From Chromatiaceae bacterium (lineage in GTDB: Bacteria; Pseudomonadota; Gammaproteobacteria; Chromatiales; Chromatiaceae), in contig JAEHCY010000619.1 of assembly GCA_016880695.1 (NCBI GenBank), forward strand, positions 1-5,167: a DNA stretch of 5,167 nucleotides. Direction: 5' to 3'. The position numbers and the translations under genes are program-made. Positions 1 to 4,998 of this stretch are shown in pieces. Each line of letters opens with the position of its first letter. The stretch's first letter is position 1. The notes under the pieces are model-generated. The model was not told the DNA's origin, searched no databases, and saw nothing but the letters and a program-made list of their open reading frames with translations.

Positions 1-607
1 GTAGGTCCCAGGCGCCGTTGGGGCCGACAAGCCGGTCGGCGACAACCGCATCTGCGACCTCGTTGGTGGCCAGCTCACCGGCCATCTCCAGGAGGGAGAT
101 CACCGGTTGCATGGCTTGGGCGGCGAGCACGTTGTCGAGTCCCGCAGGCAGGGGAATGCCATCCAGGGCGTGGATTTTGCCGAGTGGGGCGGGATCCGCG
201 ACCAGCCGACCATCGTGGAACAGGACACGGAACTCCCGTGCTCCCAGGTTGAACAGCGCGGGTGCGTTACGGGGAACCCGTTCTACCACACCGCGCTCGC
301 CCTCCTCGGGCCGGCGGGTTGGACCAAGCCCTGCACCTCCCGCCCCGAGGGGGAGGGAGAGGCCATCGCTCGTGCCGGTGAAGGGGTGATGGCAGGTGGC
401 GCAGGAGACGTTGCGGTTTCCGCTGAGGATCTTGTCGAAGAATAACAGCCGACCGAGTGCTTCCTTTGCCGGATTCCTCGGGTAGAAATCCGCATCGGTG
501 ACGATGAACGCCGATGCCTCCACCGCGACGGTCACTCCAGTACCGAGTGACAGCAGCGCCGCGAGTGCGGCAGAGGTTAGGGTGGACCAGGGCGTTGGTT
601 GAGTCAT
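1..607 (-). CDS. Di-heme cytochrome c peroxidase / MauG-family protein, 3' part beyond the window
   Basis: The reverse strand is open from an ATG at 607-605 to the window edge, giving 202 codons without a stop; the C-terminal part lies outside. Residues 10-33 form a hydrophobic stretch ending in small residues (VAVEASA), a likely Sec signal peptide, so the protein should be periplasmic. A c-type haem site CATCH is at residues 69-73 (positions 403-389), preceded by the family signature NPAKEALGRLLFFDKILSGN (45-64). It is followed by RNAPALFNLG (113-122), LFHDGR (129-134) and an EMAG motif (174-177), all typical of the N-terminal haem domain of CCP_MauG proteins. Such enzymes reduce H2O2 with electrons from small cytochromes, or oxidise other substrates; the second haem site would be in the missing part. 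Start choice: AGG lies about 10 nt upstream of the ATG, a modest ribosome site. The gene is divergent from the OmpA-like gene. Peroxidase versus MauG-like activity cannot be decided from this part. Confidence 0.88.
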   Translation of the reverse strand, partial: MTQPTPWSTLTSAALAALLSLGTGVTVAVEASAFIVTDADFYPRNPAKEALGRLLFFDKILSGNRNVSCATCHHPFTGTSDGLSLPLGAGGAGLGPTRRPEEGERGVVERVPRNAPALFNLGAREFRVLFHDGRLVADPAPLGKIHALDGIPLPAGLDNVLAAQAMQPVISLLEMAGELATNEVADAVVADRLVGPNGAWDL

Positions 608-759
608 GCGATGAACCTAACAAGCAAAAATGGTGCGTCCCTGGGGACCCCGGGCGGCAAGGCTGTTCTGGCCGCAACACTTGATCTCCACGCGGATTGG
701 CGGCGGCCATCGCGGTACTCCCGGCGCAGAGAAGTTTGTTGTAGCTGGCCAGGGGCAAG

Positions 760-852
760 ATGAGCTATTTTATCGACGTTTTTCGGTGGGTGCTTGCGGG
801 GCTGAAGAGGTTTTTCGTCGGCCCGCGTGGAAGCCGCTCCCCCTCTCTTTAG
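760..852 (+). CDS. Possible small ORF, 30-residue amphipathic cationic peptide
   Basis: An ATG at 760, preceded by AGGGG at 751-755 (4 nt spacing), opens 30 codons ending in TAG at 850-852, 14 nt before the ATG of the OmpA-like gene. The peptide begins MSYFIDVFRWVLAGLKRFFV (residues 1-20), which alternates hydrophobic and charged residues as in an amphipathic or short membrane helix, and ends with a Gly/Arg/Ser/Pro-rich tail. I recognise no family. It could be an upstream ORF affecting translation of the next gene, a small membrane peptide, or chance. The ribosome site is imperfect and the spacing short, so confidence is low. Confidence 0.22.
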   Translation: MSYFIDVFRWVLAGLKRFFVGPRGSRSPSL

Positions 853-855
853 CCC

Positions 856-859
856 GGAG
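856..859 (+). promoter_or_regulatory. Shine-Dalgarno site fixing the start of the OmpA-like gene
   Basis: GGAG lies 7 nt before the ATG at 867. The frame stays open upstream to an ATG at 630, but that start has no comparable ribosome site and would put 79 residues ahead of a clear signal peptide. This site therefore decides the start. Confidence 0.7.
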
Positions 860-866
860 TCGAATC

Positions 867-3125
867 ATGCGGATCAATTCCTTCCTTTCCGTGGCAGTGG
901 TCTCCGCGTTCTGCGCGGCGGCGAGTGCGGAACCGCCGGTCTCTGACCCCAACCCCGTAGTCGCCCAGGTGACTAACCAGAGCGGTCAGCTCACCTACGT
1001 TGGCAGCCGCACGCGGCTTTCCATCGGATACGACTCCGAGTTCGACCTGGTCGGTGAGGTATTCCAGGTCCTGCATGAGGACGACAGCCAGGCCTGGGTA
1101 GGTACGGCCTGGCTGGGCAACGAAGCCGGCGGTGGGCAGCTCAACTACCACTGGCTCTTGGGCGCCGAGGCCAAGGACGACCCCAGCAAGCTCTCGGTCC
1201 AGAAGGTTTTCGCGGCGTTTGACCGAAACCAGCACAACGACCAGAAGATCAGCGCCGGCTGGGGGATGGAGAAGGAGCGCTTCTTCGTTGGCGCTTACGG
1301 GGCGGCGGGCATCAGCGGAAAGCGGCGGGTTTCACAATCCATGGAGACGTCAACCGAAATACGGAACGTCATCGACAACGGGGTTCCGTTTGAGGAGACC
1401 TGGCAGGTAACCACGACCACCGATCTCTACCAACGCGCCTACGATTATGGCGTCGGCCTGCGGGCTGGGCACTTCTACGAGGAGCCGCTGATCCGGGTGA
1501 CAGGCGGTGCGGACTACGAATGGGGAGATGGTAACGCAAGCCAGTTCACGCTCATGCTGGGGGTGGAGAAGTTCTTCCGCAACACGCCCCACAGCCTGGC
1601 GCTACGCGGGGAGGTGTACAAGAAGTCGGGTGATGACGATTCCAACGACACCGACGGCCGCATCCTGTTGCTCTACACCTATCATTTCGGCGAGCCCTAT
1701 CGTCCCTCCGCCGCGCCCATACCCGTGGCAGCCCCGGTGCCGGTTAAGAGCGAGATCAGCCTCTCGTCGGATGCCTTCTTCGACTTCGATAAGTCCGAGC
1801 TGCGTTCCGCCACCGTTGGCACCCTGAAGGACGCGAGCGCCAAGCTCAAGGCGGCCCAGCTTGTTGGTCCGATCAACGTGGTGGGACACACATGCAGTAT
1901 CGGTACCATTCCCTATAACCAGAAGCTCTCCGAGCGCCGTGCGCGCGCCGTGCGCAACTATCTGGTGCAGCAGGGGTGCGATCCGACCCAGGTGAAGGCG
2001 GTGGGGCGTGGTGAGCTCGATCCAAGGTATCCCAACAACACCGAGGCCAGCCGGCAGAAGAACCGACGCGTGGACATCGAGGCTACGACCCTGCAGGAAC
2101 CCGACGCGTCGGTGGTGCCGGCGGTTGCCTGGAAGAGTCAACCGGCGTGGGTGGAGCGGGCGCTGCATAACCCGGTGGACCACAAGCGGACGGTCGACTA
2201 CTACCAGATCAAAAAGACCAGTACGAGCAGCGAGCTCACGGATCGCAAACCGACCAACCAAAAGCCAGTGGCTCGGGATGATGCGGCGACGATCAACCAG
2301 GATAGCCCCGGTGAACTCATCAACGTCCTGGCGAACGATTCCGATCCCGATGGGGATGTCCTAGTGGTCGAACGGGTGACCCAGCCAACCCACGGTGCGG
2401 TGACCAACAGCGTCAACGGCGTGATGTACAAGCCCAGCCCCGGGTTCTTCGGCACCGATGTGCTCACCTATGTCGCGAGCGACGGGCGTGGGGGCTCCAG
2501 CAACACGGCAACGGTGACCGTGACCGTGCCCCAGGGCGGAAACGGTGGACAGAACCATCCGCCCAGCGCGAAGGACGACTCCGCGATTACTGACGAGGGT
2601 CAACCGGTGACGGTTAGCGTGCTGGCCAACGACACTGATCCGGACGGAGATTCCCTGGAAGTGTCAGCGACTACGCCCCCGGCGAACGGCAGCGTGGCCA
2701 ACAACGGCAAGACGGTTACCTACACCCCGAAACCCGGTTTCTTCGGCGTGGATAGGTTCACCTATGTCGCGAGCGACGGACGTGGGGGTTCCAGCAACAG
2801 GGCTACGGTCACCGTGACGGTGCGTCAGGGTGGAAACGGTGGACAGAACCAGCCGCCGAACGCCAACGACGACTCCGCGAGCACGAGTGCTGGACGGGCG
2901 GTGACGATCAGTGTGCTTGCCAACGACACGGATCCCGACGGGGACTCCTTGACGGTCTCGGCGACTACCCAGCCGACCAATGGTACGGTCATCAACAATG
3001 GCAGTAACGTCACCTATACGCCGAACCCTGGCTTCCGCGGGGTCGATGTCTTCGCCTATACCGCGAGCGATGGGCGCGGTGGCACCGACTCGGCCAATGT
3101 CACGGTGACCATTCGCAGGTACTGA
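867..3125 (+). CDS. OmpA-domain outer-membrane protein with three C-terminal cadherin-like (Big_9-type) repeats
   Basis: The protein has 752 residues. Residues 1-21 are a signal peptide ending in the AxA-type site ASA|E. Residues about 30-275 are rich in short alternating strands with aromatic ends (for example YDYGVGLRAG, FTLMLGVEKFF, ILLLYTYHFG), which fits an outer-membrane beta-barrel but matches no subfamily I can name. A Pro/Ala hinge follows (about 276-293, PIPVAAPVPV). Residues about 297-405 are an OmpA C-terminal-type domain: FFDFDKSELR, VVGHTCSIGT, YNQKLSERRARAV and RQKNRRVDIE. This domain normally binds peptidoglycan in the periplasm. A linker (406-463) leads to three repeats of about 98 residues starting near 464, 564 and 662, each with a VLAND(S/T)DPDGD motif, TYxPxPGFxG and a (V/T)ASDGRGG motif, as in Big_9/cadherin-like domains of large adhesins. 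The likely role is an envelope protein tied to the cell wall with an adhesive or spacing arm. The Asp that contacts diaminopimelate in OmpA is Cys343 here, and Cys371 is the only other Cys of the mature chain. Confidence 0.85.
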   Translation: MRINSFLSVAVVSAFCAAASAEPPVSDPNPVVAQVTNQSGQLTYVGSRTRLSIGYDSEFDLVGEVFQVLHEDDSQAWVGTAWLGNEAGGGQLNYHWLLGAEAKDDPSKLSVQKVFAAFDRNQHNDQKISAGWGMEKERFFVGAYGAAGISGKRRVSQSMETSTEIRNVIDNGVPFEETWQVTTTTDLYQRAYDYGVGLRAGHFYEEPLIRVTGGADYEWGDGNASQFTLMLGVEKFFRNTPHSLALRGEVYKKSGDDDSNDTDGRILLLYTYHFGEPYRPSAAPIPVAAPVPVKSEISLSSDAFFDFDKSELRSATVGTLKDASAKLKAAQLVGPINVVGHTCSIGTIPYNQKLSERRARAVRNYLVQQGCDPTQVKAVGRGELDPRYPNNTEASRQKNRRVDIEATTLQEPDASVVPAVAWKSQPAWVERALHNPVDHKRTVDYYQIKKTSTSSELTDRKPTNQKPVARDDAATINQDSPGELINVLANDSDPDGDVLVVERVTQPTHGAVTNSVNGVMYKPSPGFFGTDVLTYVASDGRGGSSNTATVTVTVPQGGNGGQNHPPSAKDDSAITDEGQPVTVSVLANDTDPDGDSLEVSATTPPANGSVANNGKTVTYTPKPGFFGVDRFTYVASDGRGGSSNRATVTVTVRQGGNGGQNQPPNANDDSASTSAGRAVTISVLANDTDPDGDSLTVSATTQPTNGTVINNGSNVTYTPNPGFRGVDVFAYTASDGRGGTDSANVTVTIRRY
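2256..3116 (+). repeat. Three tandem in-frame repeats of about 294-300 bp encoding cadherin-like domains
   Basis: Repeat units start at about 2256, 2556 and 2850. The first two units share almost identical DNA at their 3' ends: from 2466 and again from 2760 (offset 294) there is a stretch of about 60 bases with few differences, several of them silent. The linker sequence encoding GGNGGQN recurs at about 2535 and 2829. The high nucleotide identity within otherwise diverged repeats suggests fairly recent duplication or gene conversion. Confidence 0.8.
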
Positions 3126-3129
3126 TGTG

Positions 3130-3144
3130 CCCGGTATTGCCGGG
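3130..3144 (+). terminator. Weak hairpin just after the OmpA-like gene
   Basis: A perfect 5-bp stem CCCGG/CCGGG with loop TATTG begins 4 nt after the TGA. There is no following T-run, so intrinsic termination is doubtful; it may only stabilise the mRNA 3' end. Confidence 0.25.
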
Positions 3145-3206
3145 TAGCCGCGTCAGGCGCCGCGCAGCAGAAGAGGTTGCAGGCGCACGGAGGGGGGCAC
3201 CGCAGG

Positions 3207-3235
3207 CTGCCACCCTCGTGCGTTTGTGGTAGTAT
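3207..3235 (+). promoter_or_regulatory. Candidate sigma70 promoter for the tRNA pair
   Basis: CTGCCA (3207-3212, 4 of 6 to TTGACA) and TAGTAT (3230-3235, 4 of 6 to TATAAT) are separated by 17 nt and lie about 50 nt before the tRNA-Cys gene. This is the most promoter-like and AT-rich spot between the OmpA-like stop codon and the tRNA genes. The match is partial and the call is positional inference. Confidence 0.4.
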
Positions 3236-3286
3236 TTTACCGGTCACAACACGGGTTAAGCCGATAAGTGACTGAATCGGTTGATT

Positions 3287-3360
3287 GGCTGAGTGGCAGA
3301 GTGGTCATGCAGCGGCCTGCAAAGCCGTGTACCTCGGTTCGATTCCGGGCTCAGCCTCCA
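3287..3360 (+). tRNA. cysT: tRNA-Cys (anticodon GCA)
   Basis: The 74-nt gene folds as a full cloverleaf. The acceptor stem is GGCTGAG/CTCAGCC, and the D arm has GCA paired with TGC. The anticodon stem is GCGGC/GCCGT with loop CTGCAAA and anticodon GCA at 3319-3321. The T arm is CTCGG-TTCGATT-CCGGG. Discriminator T and an encoded CCA (3358-3360) complete it. Length and the T discriminator match E. coli tRNA-Cys. It decodes UGC/UGU and is followed after 62 nt by a tRNA-Leu gene, as cysT-leuZ are paired in E. coli. Confidence 0.96.
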
Positions 3361-3393
3361 TCTTCATTGCCCGTCGCCCTTCCGCCTCTGATT

Positions 3394-3413
3394 ATCGGCC
3401 TGGCCCTCCCGAT
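3394..3413 (+). other. Inverted repeat in the tRNA-Cys/tRNA-Leu spacer
   Basis: ATCGG (3394-3398) and CCGAT (3409-3413) can form a 5-bp stem with a 10-nt loop between the two tRNA genes. The leader before tRNA-Cys carries the same arms in opposite order (CCGAT 3261-3265, ATCGG 3276-3280). These may be processing or pairing elements in the tRNA precursor, but short stems like this also arise by chance. Confidence 0.2.
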
Positions 3414-3422
3414 CTACGCTCC

Positions 3423-3504
3423 GCCCGGGTGGCGAAATAGGTAGACGCAAGGGACTTAAAATCCCTCGGCTTCGGCCATGCCGGTTCGAGTCCGGCCCCG
3501 GGCA
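3423..3504 (+). tRNA. leuZ: tRNA-Leu (anticodon TAA), CCA not encoded
   Basis: The 82-nt class II tRNA has acceptor stem GCCCGGG/CCCGGGC and anticodon stem AGGGA/TCCCT with loop CTTAAAA (anticodon TAA at 3457-3459). A long variable arm has a GGC-TTCG-GCC stem, and the T arm is GCCGG-TTCGAGT-CCGGC. The discriminator is A3504. It reads UUA and UUG. The next bases are CAC rather than CCA, so the 3' end must be completed by tRNA nucleotidyltransferase, unlike the neighbouring tRNA-Cys. It closely resembles E. coli tRNA-Leu(UAA) encoded by leuZ. Confidence 0.95.
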
Positions 3505-3526
3505 CACGTTGGCAAAACTAATCCAG

Positions 3527-3559
3527 GGGTCGTCGCGGCGCGCAAGCGGCGGATGACCC
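3527..3559 (+). terminator. Possible hairpin after the tRNA pair
   Basis: GGGTCGTC (3527-3534) pairs with GATGACCC (3552-3559), eight pairs including one G-T, around a GC-rich loop. It lies 22 nt after tRNA-Leu and 57 nt before the next gene. Only a broken, weakly T-rich stretch follows, so it could be a poor terminator, an RNase landing structure, or part of the 5' UTR of the ferritin-like gene. Confidence 0.3.
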
Positions 3560-3604
3560 GTTGCCTTTGCAGGAAGGCGATATTCCAGGTCGAGCGGTCC
3601 AGTC

Positions 3605-3610
3605 GAGGAG
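3605..3610 (+). promoter_or_regulatory. Strong ribosome binding site of the EncFtn-like gene
   Basis: GAGGAG is placed 6 nt before the ATG at 3617, the strongest and best spaced Shine-Dalgarno site in this gene run. It supports this start and efficient translation. Confidence 0.7.
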
Positions 3611-3616
3611 ATTCCC

Positions 3617-3904
3617 ATGGCGAATGAGGGTTACCACGAGCCCATCGAGGCGCTGAGCGATGCCACCCGTGACATGCATCGGGCGATCCTGTCCCTGATG
3701 GAGGAGCTCGAGGCGGTGGATTGGTACAACCAGCGGGCCGATGCCTGCACCGATCCCGAGCTCAGGGCCATCCTTTGTCATAACCGTGACGAGGAAAAGG
3801 AGCATGCGGCCATGGTTCTGGAATGGATCCGCCGTCGCGACCCCAGCTTCGACAGGGAGTTGAAGGATTTTCTGTTCACCGACAAACCGATCACCCACGA
3901 CTAG
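3617..3904 (+). CDS. encFtn: Encapsulated-ferritin-like protein (EncFtn family), core only
   Basis: The 95-residue protein strongly resembles the core of Rhodospirillum rubrum EncFtn: MEELEAVDWY (28-37), TDPEL (45-49) and HNRDEEKEHAAM (55-66) follow in the same order and spacing. EncFtn is a two-helix ferritin-like protein that forms a ring decamer of dimers and oxidises Fe(II) at an interface centre. By alignment with R. rubrum E32, E62 and H65, the ligands here are E30, E60 and H63. The metal-entry residues E31, E34 and W38 correspond to E29, E32 and W36. Family members are normally packaged in an encapsulin nanocompartment through a C-terminal targeting peptide. Here the chain ends at LFTDKPITHD, just after the core, without such a tail, and no encapsulin gene is in the window. 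The gene starts after the tRNA pair and is followed after 3 nt by the protease gene, so the two are probably co-transcribed. The family call is firm; whether it works inside a shell is open. Confidence 0.9.
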   Translation: MANEGYHEPIEALSDATRDMHRAILSLMEELEAVDWYNQRADACTDPELRAILCHNRDEEKEHAAMVLEWIRRRDPSFDRELKDFLFTDKPITHD

Positions 3905-3907
3905 GCG

Positions 3908-4432
3908 ATGGGTCCCCGGTTGACCGGCGTGGCGATCCTCACGCTGTCGCTGCTCGGCTTTCCGGTGCTGGCGCGGGAAGTGGTCGGTTGGCTTGAATCC
4001 GCCCAGGTAGAGCCCGAAGGGATCAGGCTTCGGGCCAAACTCGATACCGGGGCGGACACCACCTCCTTGGGGGCCTCGGATATCCGGCTCTACAGCGCGG
4101 ATGGCAGCGATTACGTCGCGTTTCGGCCACAGGTTGAGGGTACCCCAGGGCCCTGGATCTGGCGACCACTTGCCCGGTTCGCCGAGATCAGAAGGCACGA
4201 GGGGCCACCGGAGCGCCGTCCGGTGGTTCGTCTCTGGGTCTGTCTGGAGAGGATTCTCAGGGAGGTGGAGGTGACCCTGGCGGACCGCTCGAACTTCCGC
4301 TACCCGCTGCTCCTTGGGCGCAACTTTCTCGCAGGTGAGCTGTTGGTGGACTCCACCGCGGCCTTCACCACTGAGCCTAGCTGTCGGGCAGGCTTGGAAA
4401 ACCAGAGGGTTCCGAATTGGCCGTTTTGGTAG
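3908..4432 (+). CDS. Secreted retropepsin-like 'ATP-dependent zinc protease' family protein (RimB-type)
   Basis: The 174-residue protein begins with an apparent signal peptide (residues 1-22, hydrophobic 7-21, likely cut after VLA). It then shows the signature of the family annotated as putative ATP-dependent zinc protease: GWLESAQ (27-33), AKLDTGADTTSL (43-54) with the presumed catalytic D46 in a DTGA motif, RRPVVRLWVCL (103-113), LADRSNFRYPLLLGRNFL (124-141) and VDST (147-150). These proteins have the fold of half a pepsin-like aspartic protease and probably act as dimers; the zinc/ATP name is historical. Members often sit beside RimK-type glutamate ligases, but no such gene is seen here. 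The ATG is 3 nt after the amber stop of the EncFtn-like gene, with AGG about 4 nt upstream, so translational coupling is likely. Unlike cytoplasmic members this one seems exported, so an envelope substrate is more likely. The substrate is unknown. Confidence 0.82.
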   Translation: MGPRLTGVAILTLSLLGFPVLAREVVGWLESAQVEPEGIRLRAKLDTGADTTSLGASDIRLYSADGSDYVAFRPQVEGTPGPWIWRPLARFAEIRRHEGPPERRPVVRLWVCLERILREVEVTLADRSNFRYPLLLGRNFLAGELLVDSTAAFTTEPSCRAGLENQRVPNWPFW

Positions 4433-4450
4433 CGGAGTGCCACCCGCCCG

Positions 4451-4486
4451 CCAATCTCTCCCAACTATTGGTGTTCCCCCGATTGG
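4451..4486 (+). other. Nested inverted repeats in the gap before the SirB2-like gene
   Basis: CCAATC (4451-4456) and GATTGG (4481-4486) are perfect reverse complements. Between them lies a second dyad, CCAA-CTA-TTGG (4461-4471). The structure sits in the 112-nt gap between two same-strand genes, 18 nt after the protease stop codon. It may be an RNA structure or a protein-binding site; there is no T-run to make it a terminator. Confidence 0.3.
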
Positions 4487-4544
4487 GCCTCCGCCGGCCT
4501 TTGCTGAGGGGGGTGCAACCGCGGATGGCCGCCTTGCCGAGCCC

Positions 4545-4931
4545 ATGGGCGGGATCTACCCAACCCTGAAGCTGGTTCACATGACCTGTGCCACCCTCAC
4601 CGTGGCGGGGTTTCTGCTGCGCCTCTGGTGGGCGCGGCAGGGATCGCCCCTGCTGCGCCATCCCCTCACCCGTATCCTGCCCCACCTCAACGATACCCTG
4701 CTGTTCGCGGCAGGGATCAGCATGGTCTTGCTTCTAGGGCAGTATCCGTTCCAGCAGTCCTGGCTGACGGCCAAGCTGTTGGCACTCTTGGCGTATATTC
4801 TGCTGGGTTCCCTCGCCCTCAAGCGCGGACGCACCCCGGGGGGGCGCGCGGTGGCCGCAGTGGGTGCGATCGTCGCGGTCGGTTACATCGTCTCGGTCGC
4901 CTTGACCCGAAGCCCTTGGCCGTTTGCATGA
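4545..4931 (+). CDS. sirB2: SirB2-family integral membrane protein
   Basis: The 128-residue protein has four predicted membrane segments at about 8-28, 46-65, 74-92 and 101-120. It carries features I associate with the SirB family: an N-terminal LKLVHMTCATLTVAGFLLR segment, PHLNDTLLF (46-54), WLTAKLLALLAYILLG (73-88) and a short polar C-terminus. The family was named for Salmonella sirB, reported as raising invasion-gene expression; the E. coli homologue is ychQ and the molecular function is not known. The frame is open upstream to 4314, overlapping the protease gene, but that extension is not membrane-like and family members begin close to the first helix, so I chose the ATG at 4545. No good Shine-Dalgarno site precedes it, so the exact start is less sure than the identity. 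It probably belongs to the same transcription unit as its neighbours. Confidence 0.85.
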   Translation: MGGIYPTLKLVHMTCATLTVAGFLLRLWWARQGSPLLRHPLTRILPHLNDTLLFAAGISMVLLLGQYPFQQSWLTAKLLALLAYILLGSLALKRGRTPGGRAVAAVGAIVAVGYIVSVALTRSPWPFA

Positions 4932-4953
4932 CAACCACAATCGGTTCGACGGT

Positions 4954-4981
4954 GCAGGGACCGGGGCTCGTGCCACCCTGC
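4954..4981 (+). other. Stem-loop ahead of the last gene's ribosome site
   Basis: GCAGGG (4954-4959) and CCCTGC (4976-4981) form a perfect 6-bp stem, with an inner GGC-TCGT-GCC hairpin (4965-4974). It ends 3 nt before the GGAGG ribosome site, so it might modulate translation or partly attenuate readthrough. There is no T-run. This is inference from the sequence alone. Confidence 0.25.
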
Positions 4982-4998
4982 GGGGGAGGAATGGGACT

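Noticed and set aside
634..656. GGGGACCCC-centred palindrome in the divergent intergenic region as an operator
   Set aside because: Short GC-only palindromes are common in DNA of this composition and nothing else around it supports a binding site.
778..817. Direct repeat GTTTTTCG at 778-785 and 810-817 as a regulator site pair
   Set aside because: It is only 8 bases long, with no associated promoter elements that I could support.
630..866. Upstream in-frame extension of the OmpA-like gene to an ATG at 630
   Set aside because: It lacks a good ribosome site and would bury a clear signal peptide 79 residues inside the protein.
1602..2261. 219-codon open frame on the minus strand
   Set aside because: It is antisense to the OmpA domain coding region and shows no recognisable motif or good start context.
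2256..3116. Regular repeats as a CRISPR-like or other non-coding array
   Set aside because: The period is about 294-300 bp, in frame, and encodes protein domains; there are no short repeats with spacers.
3905..3943. Lost encapsulin-targeting tail hidden after the amber stop of the EncFtn-like gene
   Set aside because: The in-frame residues after the stop include LTGVA, faintly like the start of known targeting peptides, but they are better explained as the signal peptide of the protease.
4314..4544. Longer N-terminus for the SirB2-like protein
   Set aside because: The extension overlaps the end of the protease gene in another frame and is not like the family, whose members start near the first membrane helix.
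3518..4546. 342-codon open frame on the minus strand
   Set aside because: It runs antisense across the EncFtn-like and protease genes, which both have strong family motifs; its translation is Pro/Gly/Arg-rich without any recognisable domain, as expected for a shadow frame in GC-rich DNA.
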